Source: Pyropia yezoensis (Eukaryota > Rhodophyta > Bangiophyceae > Bangiales > Bangiaceae). From it: 64,000 nucleotides of DNA. Below are positions 1 through 10,719 of this stretch, piece by piece. The notes under the pieces were generated by a model. That model was not told the origin of the DNA. It searched no databases and was given only the letters and a program-made list of their open reading frames with translations. The stretch covers positions 18,523,346-18,587,345 of the forward strand of contig CM020618.1 in NCBI GenBank assembly GCA_009829735.1. The letters are read 5' to 3'. Positions within the stretch are counted from its first letter, which is position 1; each line of letters starts with the position of its first letter. A program made the translations under genes and the position numbers.

Positions 1-843
1 GTTGTCATTGCATGCCTTGACAAACCGGCGCAGGAAGGCAAAGATAAGCGCCGGTTTCTTCCCGGAAAACTTAGGATGTCCCCCAAAACTCGGCTGCATT
101 CGCCGGCTCAGGGATGCCATCTTCTTGGCCATCTTCCGGGTGTAACCTTGGTCTTGGTTCTCCAGCCGGTAGTTACCCCAATACGTGACCTTGTTCAGGG
201 TGGCATCTCCCACTTGGTGGGCAGGGAAGTCGAACTCGACTAGCCTGCGCCGGGTAGGACCGGGAGATGCATCCCAGTCATATCCCTCCTCAGAGCTGGA
301 GGAACTGGTCTCGCTGGTGCTAGAGCGACGGCGACGACGCCGACGCCTACGGCTGCTCCGGTTACCGGTCTTGGAGCTCCCCGCCCCATAGGACGCAAGG
401 GGAGGAAAAGCTTGGCCGGTCCCAGGAGTCGAAGTCTCAGGAAGACCCGTAGAACCAGTCATAGCGGTGCCTCTGGCACTGCCAGTGCCCACAGGAAGAG
501 GTGTATACACCCAGCTGCCATGTGTGGGTCCAGGAGTAAACACACCAGGGGCTATCCCTGGAGGTTGAAGAGTAGAACCGACAGGAGGGAGACATCTGCT
601 GCGAGCGGACTCGAACGCCGTTGACCCCGGGGTGGCTCCCACAGGAGGAACAGCCGGAGGAACGGGAGCAGGCGGTACTTGGCCGCCTGTAGACTCCAGT
701 CCCCTACCGGATGTCACGCCCAGGTCTGCTTCACCCGTAGGGAGAACGCCGGGTTGGGCACCGTCCCCCGCGGTGACCAGGGATGCGTCAAGGGACGCGG
801 GGTCTACCCCTTCGGGCACCGTCGTGCCAGGGAGGGTAGCCAT
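1..843 (-). CDS. LTR-retrotransposon Gag, N-terminal part (runs off the left edge)
   Basis: The minus strand is open for 281 codons from an ATG at 843 to the window edge. The N-terminal half is rich in Pro, Gly and Ala. An Arg run and a Ser/Glu run follow, then a segment that matches the capsid-like part of the Gag in the complete element at 33-35 kb: here the residues read FLRRFVKACNDN and there FLRRFTKACDDN. The start context (CCAACATGGCTA) is also the same as that of the other gag. Gag would form the particle that packages element RNA. The rest of gag and all of pol lie outside the window, so I cannot tell whether this copy is intact. The family assignment follows from the match to the neighbouring element. 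Confidence 0.75.
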   Translation of the reverse strand, partial: MATLPGTTVPEGVDPASLDASLVTAGDGAQPGVLPTGEADLGVTSGRGLESTGGQVPPAPVPPAVPPVGATPGSTAFESARSRCLPPVGSTLQPPGIAPGVFTPGPTHGSWVYTPLPVGTGSARGTAMTGSTGLPETSTPGTGQAFPPLASYGAGSSKTGNRSSRRRRRRRRRSSTSETSSSSSEEGYDWDASPGPTRRRLVEFDFPAHQVGDATLNKVTYWGNYRLENQDQGYTRKMAKKMASLSRRMQPSFGGHPKFSGKKPALIFAFLRRFVKACNDN

Positions 844-1030
844 GTTGGTCTCTTGACAGCCACAGTCCAGTTGCCTGCGTGTCCAAAGATCGCAAGACCA
901 CAAGAGAGGGGTTGGAGAGCCAGGAATGGGGTTCCCGTGAACGGGTGCAAATAATTCCCAAACCACAGAAAAAGACAGAACAGGAACAACGCAACCGCTG
1001 CTCCCAAATGTCTCTTCTCAAACACTCCAA

Positions 1031-1048
1031 TCCCCTGCTGCTCCACCA
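1031..1048 (-). promoter_or_regulatory. primer-binding site of the left-edge element
   Basis: Read on the minus strand this is TGGTGGAGCAGCAGGGGA, four bases after the LTR end. It begins with TGG, the complement of the CCA end of a tRNA. The same 18-mer follows the 5' LTR of the complete element at 33040, which supports a role in priming minus-strand DNA synthesis. Confidence 0.7.
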
Positions 1049-1052
1049 AATA

Positions 1053-1624
1053 TGTGGTATAAAACTCGATCCTCTCAGACACGTGTCAATATCCCTCGGG
1101 GGAAAGGGACAGGTAACGCAGAAAGGGGAACTACGAGAATGGTATGCCTGTTGCCTCACGTGCCTGCTCGCAGAGCAAACAGATACGCACGGTAGTGCAC
1201 ACGGGGAAGAGGAAAGCAAACGCGCAGTTGTCTTTTTCCCTGAGGGCGCGGGCCGAGGGCGCCTCGCTGTCCCTCTTAACGTGCATCTGGGGGAACCCCG
1301 GCACGTTGGCCCGGTAGCCCCCCCATAACCCCGAGTGGCCCCGACCCGAGTCTAACCTCGTCAGGTCGGGGGCCACTATCACTACTAATTCTATTCCCAC
1401 TCACTAATCTCACACTCAAATTCTCTCAAATCAAGTCCCTCACAAATATGCAAAAACACATCAGAAATCCCTCTCTCGCGTGTGGATAGCGTAGTCCACC
1501 GCATCCCAGTGCCGGGCACGGGCCACGGCCGCCAACCATCGCCACACGGCGGGCGTGTTCTGGCACCTGGTGCCCTCTGGTTGCAGTCCCGGGTCGGCGC
1601 CAAGTCGGGGCCAGGGATGCTACA
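1053..1624 (-). repeat. 5' LTR of the left-edge element (family A, 572 bp)
   Basis: On the minus strand the repeat begins TGTAGCA at 1624 and ends ACCACA at 1053, giving TG...CA ends with an imperfect terminal inverted repeat. The first roughly 380 bp match the sequence starting at 31839, which shows that this LTR is dispersed. The primer-binding site and a gag start follow in the right order and orientation. The 3' LTR is outside the window, so the boundaries rest on the termini and the primer-binding site. Confidence 0.65.
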
Positions 1625-1911
1625 CGTCCCCCGCCCACCACTTTCTCGTTCCGTTCTTCTGCGCCGCGGCCGCTCTCCCTGACCCTACACCCTGTCCCCT
1701 GCCTCATTAGTGCCCGCATTGGGTCACCTCGACTTCCACATGAAAGGACACGCCCACCGCGAAGCAAACAATACCCCCCATCGTTGGCGAGGCGGCGGGT
1801 GGCAGCATCTTTGGCGGGACCCCCCCCACGCTGACCCGGCGCCCCCCTCTTGTTGCAGCCACCTCCGCCGTTCCGGCTGCTTCCCAAGCCCCTTCCACGG
1901 CCGCCCTCTGG
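1625..1911. other. intergenic, GC-rich
   Basis: This is the 5' flank of the left-edge element and the upstream region of the membrane-protein ORF that starts at 1912. I see no gene or clear promoter element. Confidence 0.5.
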
Positions 1912-3054
1912 ATGGCGGCCAACCGGGCGCTGCTACGGCGGTCAAGCCGCCGAACCCTCTCTGCCACGATGGTACTCTTGGCAGCGGTGGTGGTGGTCAC
2001 GGCGACGGCCGCCGATGGGGACACGCGCACCACAGCCCCGGCCGCCTCGTCGAGCGGCGCAGAGGCTGGCCCAGGAGGCGGTCAAGGGCGGCCGCCTGCA
2101 CTCCAAAAAGAGACGGTGGGTGTGGTGGAGACCACTACTCCCCCCGTCGCCGCCCGGCAGACGTGCGCAGGTATCCCCAACGTCCCCTCTTCCATTGCGG
2201 GCTCCGTTAAACCCCCACCCTTCCTATGCTCTGTGGACGTGACGGTCACGCCCAACTCTGGGCGCGCCACTAACGCCCCTGCCTGTTCCATCACGGTCAT
2301 AGAGTCGCTGACGTGGCCATGGACGGCACGCGGAGGGGAGGAGTGGCATGTCGCGGGAATGTCCCTCGCGCTTGTAAACGTAAGATACACGCGGGATTTT
2401 GTGGACGGGGTGTACCCCACCTCTGGGTGGGTGGTTGTGGACACGGAAGAGTGCGGAAACTTGACACGGCTATCTTCAGAAACCAGGTGGAGCACCCGCC
2501 CCACCACCTTCCAGGTGACCTACACCCTCCTGGGCGGGCTGGCCGTAGAGGCAGGCACCTGCGGGGGCCCGGGGGGGTTACCCCAATCCACCCCGGTTGG
2601 CTGGGAGCTGGGTCAAGGCTGGGCGCGGAAGCTCTACCGCCTGACCGTCCGATTCGGGCTGCCAAAGGGGGTGGCCGGCGGGCGCTGGACCGCCCGCCCG
2701 TCGGGGACGGGGACGACCAACGGGGGGGCGGTCGGGACGTGGCCGGCGGTGAATGTGGAGGCGGACGCTTACGCGGACGAGATCTACCGGGTGTGGTGGG
2801 TACCCCCCACGGGAAGCTCCCCCGCGAGCACCTGCACACCGCGGCGGTGCGGCCGCAGCAGCGGCCTTTGTGCTTCTACGAAGGGTGGGGGGAGGGTGCG
2901 TGAGACGGCCTACTATGTCTCGGGAGCTACCGCCACCATCCTCTTTCTGCTGTGCGTGTATACGTGCCAGATGTACTGCGGGGGAGGGGGTAGTGGAGGG
3001 GGGGGGTGTGGCGGCGGGGACGGTAGGGGCTGGACGGCAGAGGCAGGTGGCTAA
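1912..3054 (+). CDS. predicted type I membrane protein, function unknown
   Basis: The 380-residue ORF has a basic N-terminus (RRSSRR) followed by a hydrophobic stretch (MVLLAAVVVVTATA, from residue 20), which reads as a signal peptide or signal anchor. The middle is an ectodomain-like region with scattered cysteines and an N-L-T glycosylation sequon. Near residues 330-350 lies a second hydrophobic segment (ATILFLLCVYTC). The short tail is mostly Gly and Cys. A single-pass surface or secretory protein is the simplest reading. I recognise no family. The first ATG (1912) and the ATG at residue 20 (1969) are both possible starts. The gene lies outside the adjacent LTR, so there is no reason to call it a retroviral envelope. 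An uninterrupted ORF of this length in GC-rich DNA is only moderate evidence for a gene. Confidence 0.5.
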   Translation: MAANRALLRRSSRRTLSATMVLLAAVVVVTATAADGDTRTTAPAASSSGAEAGPGGGQGRPPALQKETVGVVETTTPPVAARQTCAGIPNVPSSIAGSVKPPPFLCSVDVTVTPNSGRATNAPACSITVIESLTWPWTARGGEEWHVAGMSLALVNVRYTRDFVDGVYPTSGWVVVDTEECGNLTRLSSETRWSTRPTTFQVTYTLLGGLAVEAGTCGGPGGLPQSTPVGWELGQGWARKLYRLTVRFGLPKGVAGGRWTARPSGTGTTNGGAVGTWPAVNVEADAYADEIYRVWWVPPTGSSPASTCTPRRCGRSSGLCASTKGGGRVRETAYYVSGATATILFLLCVYTCQMYCGGGGSGGGGCGGGDGRGWTAEAGG

Positions 3055-4326
3055 CACCCGTCGGCCCGTTGGGGCATAGTAGCAGTCGTCAACGATCGTG
3101 CCACGCTAGAATCATATTGCATAAATTGCCTGCGCGATCACGATCGGAGACGTTGTCGGGCCCCAACCAGCGTGCGAGAATGGGGAATGGGGATGGGATC
3201 ACCTCATTTCCGACGAGAATGGGGTATCCCCATACCTATTCGAGATCCGTGACCCCACCCAGGGGCGAAACCGGGAGGAGGCATTTGTAAGGGGTTGTGT
3301 CGAATCCGATCCGGAAACATCGGGATGGGGTCGTGCGCACCACTACTGTATGTGACCCTCTGCCAGACTTCCAAGCTCTAGAACAGATATTTGACGCCGT
3401 TTCCAGCCGTCCAATTACTTGCCACGTTGCCATATTGCGAATGGGATTCACGACGGTACAGTCTTTCTCCATTGTTGGGCACCCTTTGTGGCGACCGTAA
3501 GCCCAAGGAATGTAACTTGATTCCGCCCTCTGATTGGTCGGTGACAACGATCGAATGCTGACACATGCGTTGATCGCACCGTAGAGGTCGGTCGACCTGC
3601 ATTGGTTACTAGACGCCGTGCCCAGGAAAGGATGTCACAGCAATGGAGATAGACTGTACAGTGCGACCCCTCACTTACCCCACGGTAGACCAAAAAGGTG
3701 GCCCTCCGAAAAGTGTCCGGGGCCTTATTGCCGAACGGATCCCGGTCTGACCCAAATAGGTTGGGGGAGACAGGCTGGCGGTGGGGTGGGACAGTCTGGC
3801 CGGGGGACGGCAACGCACCTGACAGTAAATATGCACTTGCCACGCAACCCTGCACTCTGGACCCACCCAACCGCAGCCGTGGAGAGAGGCCAGCGGCGCA
3901 TTCGACTTCCATCGGGACCTCAGGAAAAACATGCTGCACTGAATCGATCGTGCATTGCCACGATCGGCCATGATCGAGCACCGCCGAGGGGTTCTCGGAA
4001 CCTCCGCAAAGTCTCAATGCACACACAAGAAACACCAGGAGTTTGGGAGTTACCAAGAAGTTAGAAGGCGCTCAAAAGAAATTATTGCCACCCGTTGTGG
4101 TCGGTCGATCCAAAAAGTGGTCTCAGAGCCACGATTGGTGCCTGCTTTTTTTTAAATCGATCTCCGCAGTTCTTGTCTGAGGACGACCTCCGAGGAGGAC
4201 AGCTCACCACTCTTAGCGGTCGATCTCGAGAGCGATCGTAGACGACGGCCGCCAGGGCTATCAAGACATGCCGGCCGCCGCCACCTCTCGCGGCCCCCGT
4301 CCCCGACGTCCAGCACGAAAATCACC
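3055..4326. other. non-coding, many GATCG-containing words
   Basis: The base composition is more balanced than in the flanks and the words CGATCG and GATCGT recur throughout. ORFs here are short and overlap on both strands, and none resembles a known protein. It may include the left end of the Harbinger element whose genes follow, but I could not find a terminal inverted repeat pair. Confidence 0.4.
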
Positions 4327-4805
4327 ATGGCCACGCAGCGGGGCACGTCTGCTGCGCCCCCCCCCCCCCCCTCCCCACGCCCAGCTGCATCTCCTCGGGC
4401 GAGCACTCGCACCCGCCCCCCCTCTGGTTCCAACTTTCCAACTCGAGCCGAGGCACGTTCTCCGGCAGCGGTACTTTCTGGGAAGCGCAGCACGTCCGCC
4501 GCTTCGCCATCGGGTCCGGCGCGCCGGCAATGGTCCGATGCCGCCACAGCGGAGCTTTTGAGCATCCTAGTCTCCACGGCTGACGAGCGCAAAAGTATGG
4601 CGGCGCGGAACGACCACCAGGGCATCAAGGCGCTGAACAAGTCGGCTGCCAAGGTCCTGATAAAGGCGTACCAACCGAGGTCTTCTACGCCGAGCGGGTC
4701 AAGACAACGGCCAAGAATATGCAGGCGCAGTGGCGGACCATCAACCAGGCAGTAACTTTGCTGCGCAACAACGGGGCCACCACGACAGCAGTTGAGAGCA
4801 AGGAA
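4327..4805 (+). pseudogene. Myb/SANT-like partner protein of a Harbinger element, 5' part
   Basis: The ORF starts at an ATG in ACCATGG context. After a Pro/Ser/Ala-rich leader it enters a Trp-containing helical region (RRQWSDAATAELLSIL) like the Myb/SANT-like domains of Harbinger DNA-binding partners. The likeness continues one frame over from about 4680 (residues FYAERVKTTAKNMQAQW), so there is a frameshift or a tiny intron near 4675. A candidate intron follows at 4806-4870, with donor GTAGGT and acceptor TTTTTCAG. Harbinger elements typically encode such a protein, which helps bring the transposase to the element ends. The convergent broken transposase at 6.1-7.7 kb fits this. The family call is by pattern recognition only. 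Confidence 0.5.
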
Positions 4806-5091
4806 GGTAGGTGCGGCATGCAGTTGTTCCTTCGTAGTTTTGACGCTGGCCGTGGCTGTGCGCTTTTTCAGGGGGTCGAGCCTGGCGGGCGTCGGAAGGA
4901 CGTCGACGGCCCTGACCTAACCGACCGCGTGACTTAACCTGTGCAATGGGCGAGTGGGGAAGGGTCCCATCACATGTAGTCGGAAACTGACTAGCTGGCA
5001 TTCTTTCTGATTGGTGGATGGTTTTGTGCTCTTTTGGAGATTGATTTGAGCAGCCTGATTTATTGACTTTGAGGCGGGCGCTAGCTTGTGG

Positions 5092-5757
5092 ATGCCTGCG
5101 GTTGACTTAGAGAACTCGACTGTGCGAGAGAGCGGGTGGTCAAACAAGGATGGTCCGTCCCCGTCTGCTGCGGGCGCATCCGCCCCGTCGATAACGGTAG
5201 GCGCTGGGACCACCTCTGCGGGCACCCCTCCGGTCGCCGCCGGCGCGACGAACGCCGTTTATGACACCCCCCCGCCCGCCTCGCCCGCCCTCTCGAGCGA
5301 AAGCGACTCGGGGCAGGAGGAGGCTGTGGTTGATCCGGGAAGTGACGCGGATGCTGCTGGGAGCCGCAGCGCGGCCGCGTCCTCCAGCGAGCGAGGTGAT
5401 GGCGGCTAGGAGAGGGATCTCGTTGTCCCTCCCTCTGCGCTGAAAGCCAAGCAGCGATCAACGAAGGAGGGTTCGGCGGCGCGCTTCATCCGGATGGCTG
5501 ACGCCTCCGAGAGAATGTCGCGCGAGGAGAGTAACGCGCGTATGCTTACTGCGCGCGCCAACGACGAGTACCAGCAGAAGCGGGTGCAGATTATGGAGCA
5601 GTTTCTCTTCCTGGCGCAGGCCAAGATGGAAACGAACAAGATTGTCGCACTGGCCAAGGCAAATGTTTCCCCGGAGGACTACACCCATTGGAAGGTCATT
5701 TTGCCTGGCGGCGGTGGGACTGCCAATGGCTCCTATTCTCGCCCGGAGAATTGAACA
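5092..5757 (+). pseudogene. probable 3' part of the Myb-like partner gene, split by one TAG
   Basis: One reading frame runs from an ATG at 5092 to the TGA at 5755-5757 except for a single in-frame TAG at 5407-5409. Before the stop the product is Pro/Ala/Ser-rich and then acidic. After it comes a basic and then long helical segment (SREESNARMLTARANDEYQQ), with regular charge spacing up to about 5700. Charged helical C-termini are usual in Myb-like transposon partner proteins. It lies downstream of the SANT-like ORF on the same strand and could be its last exon. A single nonsense change could explain the break. An independent small gene remains possible. Confidence 0.4.
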
Positions 5758-6100
5758 TTTATGTCCCGTAAATGTGAAACTGTTGTCTGACCGTACTTGC
5801 CTACAAAAAGTGAGCCGGTAAGCTCGGGCCATGCGCGCGGCAGCACGTGTCCGCGCCAAGGCAAGACATGTTCATGTCACGGCCAGTCCCCCGTCGGAGA
5901 AAGGCCCCTCAGTTTCCGCTCTTTGAGCAGCACACTCACACCCCTTCCCGCGCCTGACCTAACGGGGACTGTTTTGGCGCCCCATCGGCAACTGAGCTTT
6001 GAACCGTTCCTCAATGTTTTCACCGCATGAAGCAGCACGTAATACGTCTTGCACCTACTCACACTCCCTCCACATCGCCACACCCCGCGTCCCCAGGCAG

Positions 6101-7262
6101 CTACGCATACGCTTTCCACAAATCGTCAACCACATCTTTCCGCATGGCACGCGCCTTCTCATAAGAACCGCCCACCAAGTCGACCGCCCCACTCTCGCCA
6201 GAATCAGCATGCACGCTCCCAGCAGCAGACGTCCAAACATCATTGACGTCTATCAAGTAGTTATGGAGGCGAGCACACGCTTTCACAATGGCAGGCACGA
6301 GCTCCGTCTCAGCGCACACCTCGCGGTGCAAAATACTCCACCTCCCCTTAAGAAGGCCAAAAGCCTGCTCCACGACAACCCGAGTGGAGGACAGCATTAC
6401 TTTGTAGAGCTTAGTTCTCCCGTCCAGCTGCGCCCTGGGAAACGGCTTCAACAGCCAGCACTCCTAGGAAAAACCCCCGTCTCTAAGCAAGTAAAAGCCA
6501 GGGTGGAGCATGCGCTGTCCTGTGTCGTCTGCCGCCGGTACCACTCGCTGTCTTTGAAAGCGCGGCTGTCGGTGACGCTTCCCGGCACCCCGGACCGGCA
6601 CCAAGTGAACTGCTTCCGCGCGTCGCACATGGAGAGCAGAGTGACCCCATAACAGCACTTGCGAGTATTGTAAACAAGCTTAACCATGCGGGGAGGCGTG
6701 CTAATGCGGATAAGAGAGCCATATATTACCCCGCCACTCCGCGAGTGGGGCAGCCGTGGATCGATGCAAACTCGGCCGCCATCTTGGTCTGCTGCTCGAT
6801 GGATGTTGAGAAGCTTGGTGATGGTACCGCCGACAGGATTCCTTGGATGGCTTTTCGAAGGATGCTTGAGAAGGACGACGCCGGTACATCAGCACCATCG
6901 CTGAATGAAAACTGGGAGTCGCCATGGGCCAACCAGAACAGAGTCAAAAGCAGCCTGACACGTGGTTTAACCGTGCTTGGCCGCCGACCCCTCACTCCTC
7001 CCCCATTAGGTCCACCAACGCCACCCCCTCCCCCCCCCCTCCCGCACGGTGACTGCCCCTCCCCAACACCCGCCTCACCGCCTCCGTAAATGCCTCCATC
7101 CACCCCAGCCGTCCCCGACCCACATCCCCCACCGCCTCCCTGGTGAACAGTCCCCTCCCCACCCCCATCCTCACCCGCCCCCCCCACCTCACCATCGGCG
7201 GTTTCGCCACGCTGAAAGGGAGCCACTCGAGCATAAAGTGCGGAAAAAGTGTTGGGTGGCAT
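6101..7262 (-). pseudogene. PIF/Harbinger-type transposase (DDE_Tnp_4), inactivated
   Basis: In minus-strand order the pieces are: an N-terminal helical domain (LLLTLFWLAHGDSQFSFSDG), a GxIxG block near 6723 followed by LIRISTPP, an RK-containing strand, a central FTWCRSGVPGSVTDSRAF block, and a C-terminal STRVVVEQAFGLLKGRW block. These follow the order of HARBI1-like transposases, which cut and paste DNA with a DDE triad. At least two frameshifts separate the pieces, near 6735 and between 6450 and 6480. The first catalytic Asp, expected in I-D-G, is encoded as Tyr (TAT at 6721-6723). The middle D survives in SVTDSRAF and the Glu in VVVEQAFG. The copy cannot be active. It converges on the Myb-like partner genes. 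Confidence 0.8.
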
Positions 7263-7310
7263 CCGTATGCGCTGCGTATAGTACTCGGGCGAGTGCTCAA
7301 GCCGACTTGG

Positions 7311-7697
7311 TTAAAGCCGTCCATTGTCTCGGTCAAACAGCACCCGCCCACTTTTGGGCTCACCAAACAGGAACAAAGCAGCGGTGGCAGTCAACCAGTC
7401 TCGCCTTGTCGCGCCAGCTTGCCGCCCCGCACCGTCCTCGTCAGCCCAACCATCGTCGAGGGCCATCTCATCGCCGCTACCGCCTGAGCCGCCGTCACGA
7501 CCTCCGTCAGCATGGCCACCTTGCTCATCATCATCATCGTCGTCCACGTGCAGGTCCTTCAGTAGGGCGTCACGGTCTCGCTGCATCTCAACTCCCCCGC
7601 CGGAAGCATCCAGGCGGAGCGTCGCTAGCTCGGCCCTGAACTCGGACAGGGGATCGTGCACGGCCGCGTAGCGGCGAGCCGAGGGCCACAGGTCCAT
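7311..7697 (-). pseudogene. probable N-terminal exon of the Harbinger transposase
   Basis: This 128-codon ORF starts MDLWPSARRYAAV and has an acidic Asp-rich middle (codons at about 7520-7540), then Gly/Asp-rich sequence and a hydrophobic end (DWLTATAALFLFGEPKSG). It lies directly upstream of the transposase on the same strand and is the natural candidate for its N-terminus. There is no diagnostic motif, so the link rests on position and strand. Confidence 0.35.
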
Positions 7698-8234
7698 GGT
7701 GGCGATGGGGAGGCACCAGGATTGTGGGATGTGGAGGGGGCAATGGGAGGTGACGATCAGCTAGAGAAATGGAAACCAACGCGATCGGACCATGGGGGTA
7801 GGGCCGCAAAAGCAGGCGGCGGAGGGGGAAGGAAACATGAAGTGGGTCGCACGGGCCGAAGAGTAACGCCGGCGGGGCGGCTCCCAACGAGAGGCATGGC
7901 CGTCAGCACCTGCGCCGGGTGGCCGTCGTGGCGCAGTGGGCGCGCACGACAGTGAGATTCAGCGGACGTCCGGAAAGGAATGTGTCTGGCGATCGTAAAG
8001 AAAGAATTTGTAGAGAATGATATCGAAGAGATCGTGAGCGATCTGGCCAGGTCGATTGATTCATTCGCGGGACGTGGGTGACCCAACAACGGACCTGCGT
8101 GAGACCCTGGGGCGCAGAACTGGTCGATTAAGCCTGGAATCGAAGGTCCGCGGGAGACCCCGATACCTGTCGAATCGCCCGCAGCGCCATTTGCCGAGCG
8201 ACACTAGACCGCATGCCGTCTCCTCTCGGTCACC
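7698..8234. other. intergenic, no gene seen
   Basis: The sequence is mixed with several GATCG words near 7980-8060. It probably contains the right end of the Harbinger element, but I could not match it to an inverted repeat on the left. Confidence 0.4.
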
Positions 8235-8329
8235 CGTCATGGCCTCATCGTACTCGTGACTGTGACGGCCGGTGCGGCCGCCCGACTCGGGAAGGTGACG
8301 GGGAGGGTGACGGTGATGGGTGTGGGGAA

Positions 8330-8600
8330 GGTGACGGTGAGGGGACAGTAATGGGAGTGGGGAAGACGATGGCGTGACGTAGGCTGTGGTCGTGGGTTTC
8401 AATGGTAAAATGGTCTGTGTCTGTCGCTCTCCTCCGTCTCCTCGAAGGCGCCCACTCTCACCGACTGTATACCAATGGTGGGGCACCCGGGGTGCCCCAG
8501 AGCATGCATTTGCCCGGTGCGCCCCGGGGCGGCACCAGAAGGCTGGAATCAAAGCCTAGCGGGCGTGCGCACAAAAAGTGCGGCACCAGATGGCTGGAAT
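8330..8600 (+). repeat. dispersed repeat D, copy 1
   Basis: This stretch matches 43235-43530 in the same orientation over a series of blocks: GGAAGAYGRTGGCG, TGTCTGTGTCTGT-like words, a GCGCCCACTCTC/GCGCCGACACCCAC block, GGTGCCCCAGAGCATGCATTT and GGGCGTGCGCAC. The order is kept while the bases between have drifted. The unit has no coding content and is probably part of an old transposon or a conserved element end. Both copies contain a short TATA-like word (TGTATACC here, ACTATATAC there). Confidence 0.5.
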
Positions 8601-8958
8601 CAAAGGTTAGCCCTCGGCCCGACCTCTTGGGCGCGCACTCGGGCCCGCGGGCCGAGGTCTAGAGTGCTCTCATGCGTTCTGGCCGAGATCTTGACACGTG
8701 TGCCGAGGAGTCGGGCAGCCGACCGCGGGACTCGTGCGGCCGGCCGAAGGTTGCCAGGTGGAAACTTGTACAGATGTCAAACTAATGGAGTGAAATAATC
8801 TCCCCGTTGGTGGGGGAGTTAACGTCACGGAATTACAAGACATCAATAAGATCAATATCTCAACTCGACGAGAGAGACCCATAGGCGACGCCACGTGGCA
8901 CGTGTGGCCACGTGTAAGGGGGTGGGCAATTCCTTACACCCCAGAACCGCCGTGGTAG
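8601..8958. other. intergenic, no gene seen
   Basis: The sequence is GC-rich with a paired word CACGTGGCACGTGTGGCCACGTG near 8890-8912, that is, three CACGTG-like E-boxes in tandem. No ORF is convincing. Confidence 0.4.
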
Positions 8959-9421
8959 TCAGGTTCCCCTCAAGGTCCATGAGTTCTGCGTCGGGCACGT
9001 CCCCGTGGTCCAGGAGGTTGGCCACGTACACGGTACGACCAACTGGAGGGTCTTAACGATGACCGAAAGACTCCTACGACCAAGCGCCCGGACCACCGGA
9101 GCGACCCGCGGGACCCACTTCGTCCGACTGATCAACGTTCCCGTCTTCGTCTCCGAGGATCTCGCGCCCTTCCAGTACGTCCGACGAGTACGGCAGGTCC
9201 AATGGGGCCAGGTCCTCGTCAATCAGAGCCGCCCATACCCCGTCCCGGCTCTGGAACCGAGCTTGAACAAAGGAAGCACGGTCCTTGCGACGTTTCCCGG
9301 AACTAAGGAGACGCGCACGGAGCCCCGCCACGGAGAATACGCGGTTGCTCGCGTGCAGTGGTTTCAAGGTATAGGCTTCCAGCACCCCGATAAAACTGAG
9401 AACCTTACCGTGCAAAAACAC
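8959..9421 (-). pseudogene. fragmented minus-strand coding remnant, unrecognised
   Basis: Two overlapping minus-strand frames give protein-like sequence, for example RFQSRDGVWAALIDEDLAPL and, one frame over, VYVANLLDHGDVPDAELMDL. The shift between frames suggests one decayed gene. It lies on the same strand as, and downstream of, the decayed antisense-family copy at 10.1-10.4 kb and could be its C-terminal part or part of the same retroelement. I do not recognise the family. Confidence 0.25.
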
Positions 9422-10099
9422 AGGGAGACCGGTGAGATACGGAGCCCGCGACCGTCTCGCTGTTTAAGACGTGACAAGCACGCACCAAAGCGGCAGTAAT
9501 CACGCACACACAAGTCTGTCTGTACGAAGGGGACAAGCAACGAGCACCCCCGTGCGCACATATCCCCCCCCCACACCCCGCACCCAGCGACCCTACACCC
9601 CGGGCCACATGCGGGCCAATCATATCCGAAGCTAGCGGTGCCAGCACGAATCTCCCCGCCCTCCTCCCATGGGTCATCCCAGCCAGCGGGGCAGTGGCCC
9701 CAAAACAAGAACAGCAACAAATCCCTCAACAATGCAAAACTTCAAAAAGAAAGTAGCCCCCCTAGTGGCGGTAAAACCCATACAATTGGGTTCGGCTTGC
9801 GCCCACCCAAATCCATTATCCCAGGGAGATACCGGCACCGGTCTCGGGTCTCCCCTTTCCCGGGTGAGCCGAGGGATCCCGGCGGGACCCACCGACTGGG
9901 GGCCATGCGGATCGCCGCGTGGCCACCCAGTGAGGGCTCCACGTGTGCGTGCCTTGGCACCGGTGGCACCGTATGCCACCGTATCGCCTGGGCTGTGCCC
10001 CTGCGTGAGTGTTGGGGGGGATCCCTCGGATCCCCACATCACGGTCAGGAGGGCATCAAGGTCCCGCACAGCGGCATCGTCCACACCACCGGGACCCTG

Positions 10100-10420
10100 G
10101 CAGATAGTACGGATACCGATGCGCTAGATCCACGTACGACGGGGCCGAGAGAAGTGGCACAGGTAGCCCTCCTGCCTGGCGAGCCCGAGGAGGTACACGG
10201 CACAGTTGGTAGCCCATTCTGTACGAAACATGTACCATGCGAACGCGTCCGACGAACGCAGAAGAGCTCCGTAAAGTAACACTGCACCGCAGGTAGTTCC
10301 ACAAAGCCCCCGAACGGTAGCTCAACCTTCTCAAACCAGTGTAGAACCCGAACGTAATGGAGCCCGCAGGTAGCCGCCGAGCAGCTGAGAAACTCCTGCT
10401 GGTGCCACCCCACAAGGAAC
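10100..10420 (-). pseudogene. decayed member of the antisense-ORF family
   Basis: On the minus strand one frame reads WFEKVELPFGGFVELP. After a frameshift near 10265 another reads AWYMFRTEWATNCAVYLLGL and then RQEGYLCH. These line up in order with three blocks of the antisense ORF of the complete element (WWPQVEVPYG, VWAMLATQW, QRRGMLWH). A family member broken by at least one frameshift is the best explanation. Upstream on the minus strand the homology stops near the LTR fragment at 10457, so its N-terminal third is missing. Function is unknown. Confidence 0.55.
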
Positions 10421-10456
10421 CGATTCTTGTCCCGATGGTGCCGGCTAAACACCATG

Positions 10457-10695
10457 TGGGCCCTGAAGGGGCCAGGGGGGGAAGTTCTTAAGGGGTGCTC
10501 CGGGGTTCTTCCCGGGGCCATCTTGTAAAATCAACAGTACTTTGAGTTCCTTCTCCCGCGGGCTTTTGTCCTGTTTACCTTTGCCTCGTACCGTGGCGGG
10601 CGAGTGAATCAGCAAGGGCTCTTACCTATTCCTTTCTGGGCTTTGGACTGTGGTCTCTCTGTGTGTGTTTGTGGTTTGTGGTTTCGGGAACCTGG
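10457..10695 (+). repeat. LTR fragment, family B
   Basis: It starts at GGGCCCTGAAGGGGCC and is nearly identical to 11960-12200 and to the reverse complement of 18900-19130, including the run TTTGAGTTCCTTCTCCCGCG. It lacks both LTR ends, since the homology stops at about 10695 before the CA terminus. It is therefore a broken LTR in a rearranged cluster. Confidence 0.75.
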
Positions 10696-10719
10696 GGCCC
10701 GGGTACCGGAGACCCAACC

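Noticed and set aside
1912..3054. Envelope-like gene of the left-edge LTR element
   Set aside because: It is outside the LTR and on the opposite strand to gag. Only the general signal plus TM layout resembles an envelope protein.
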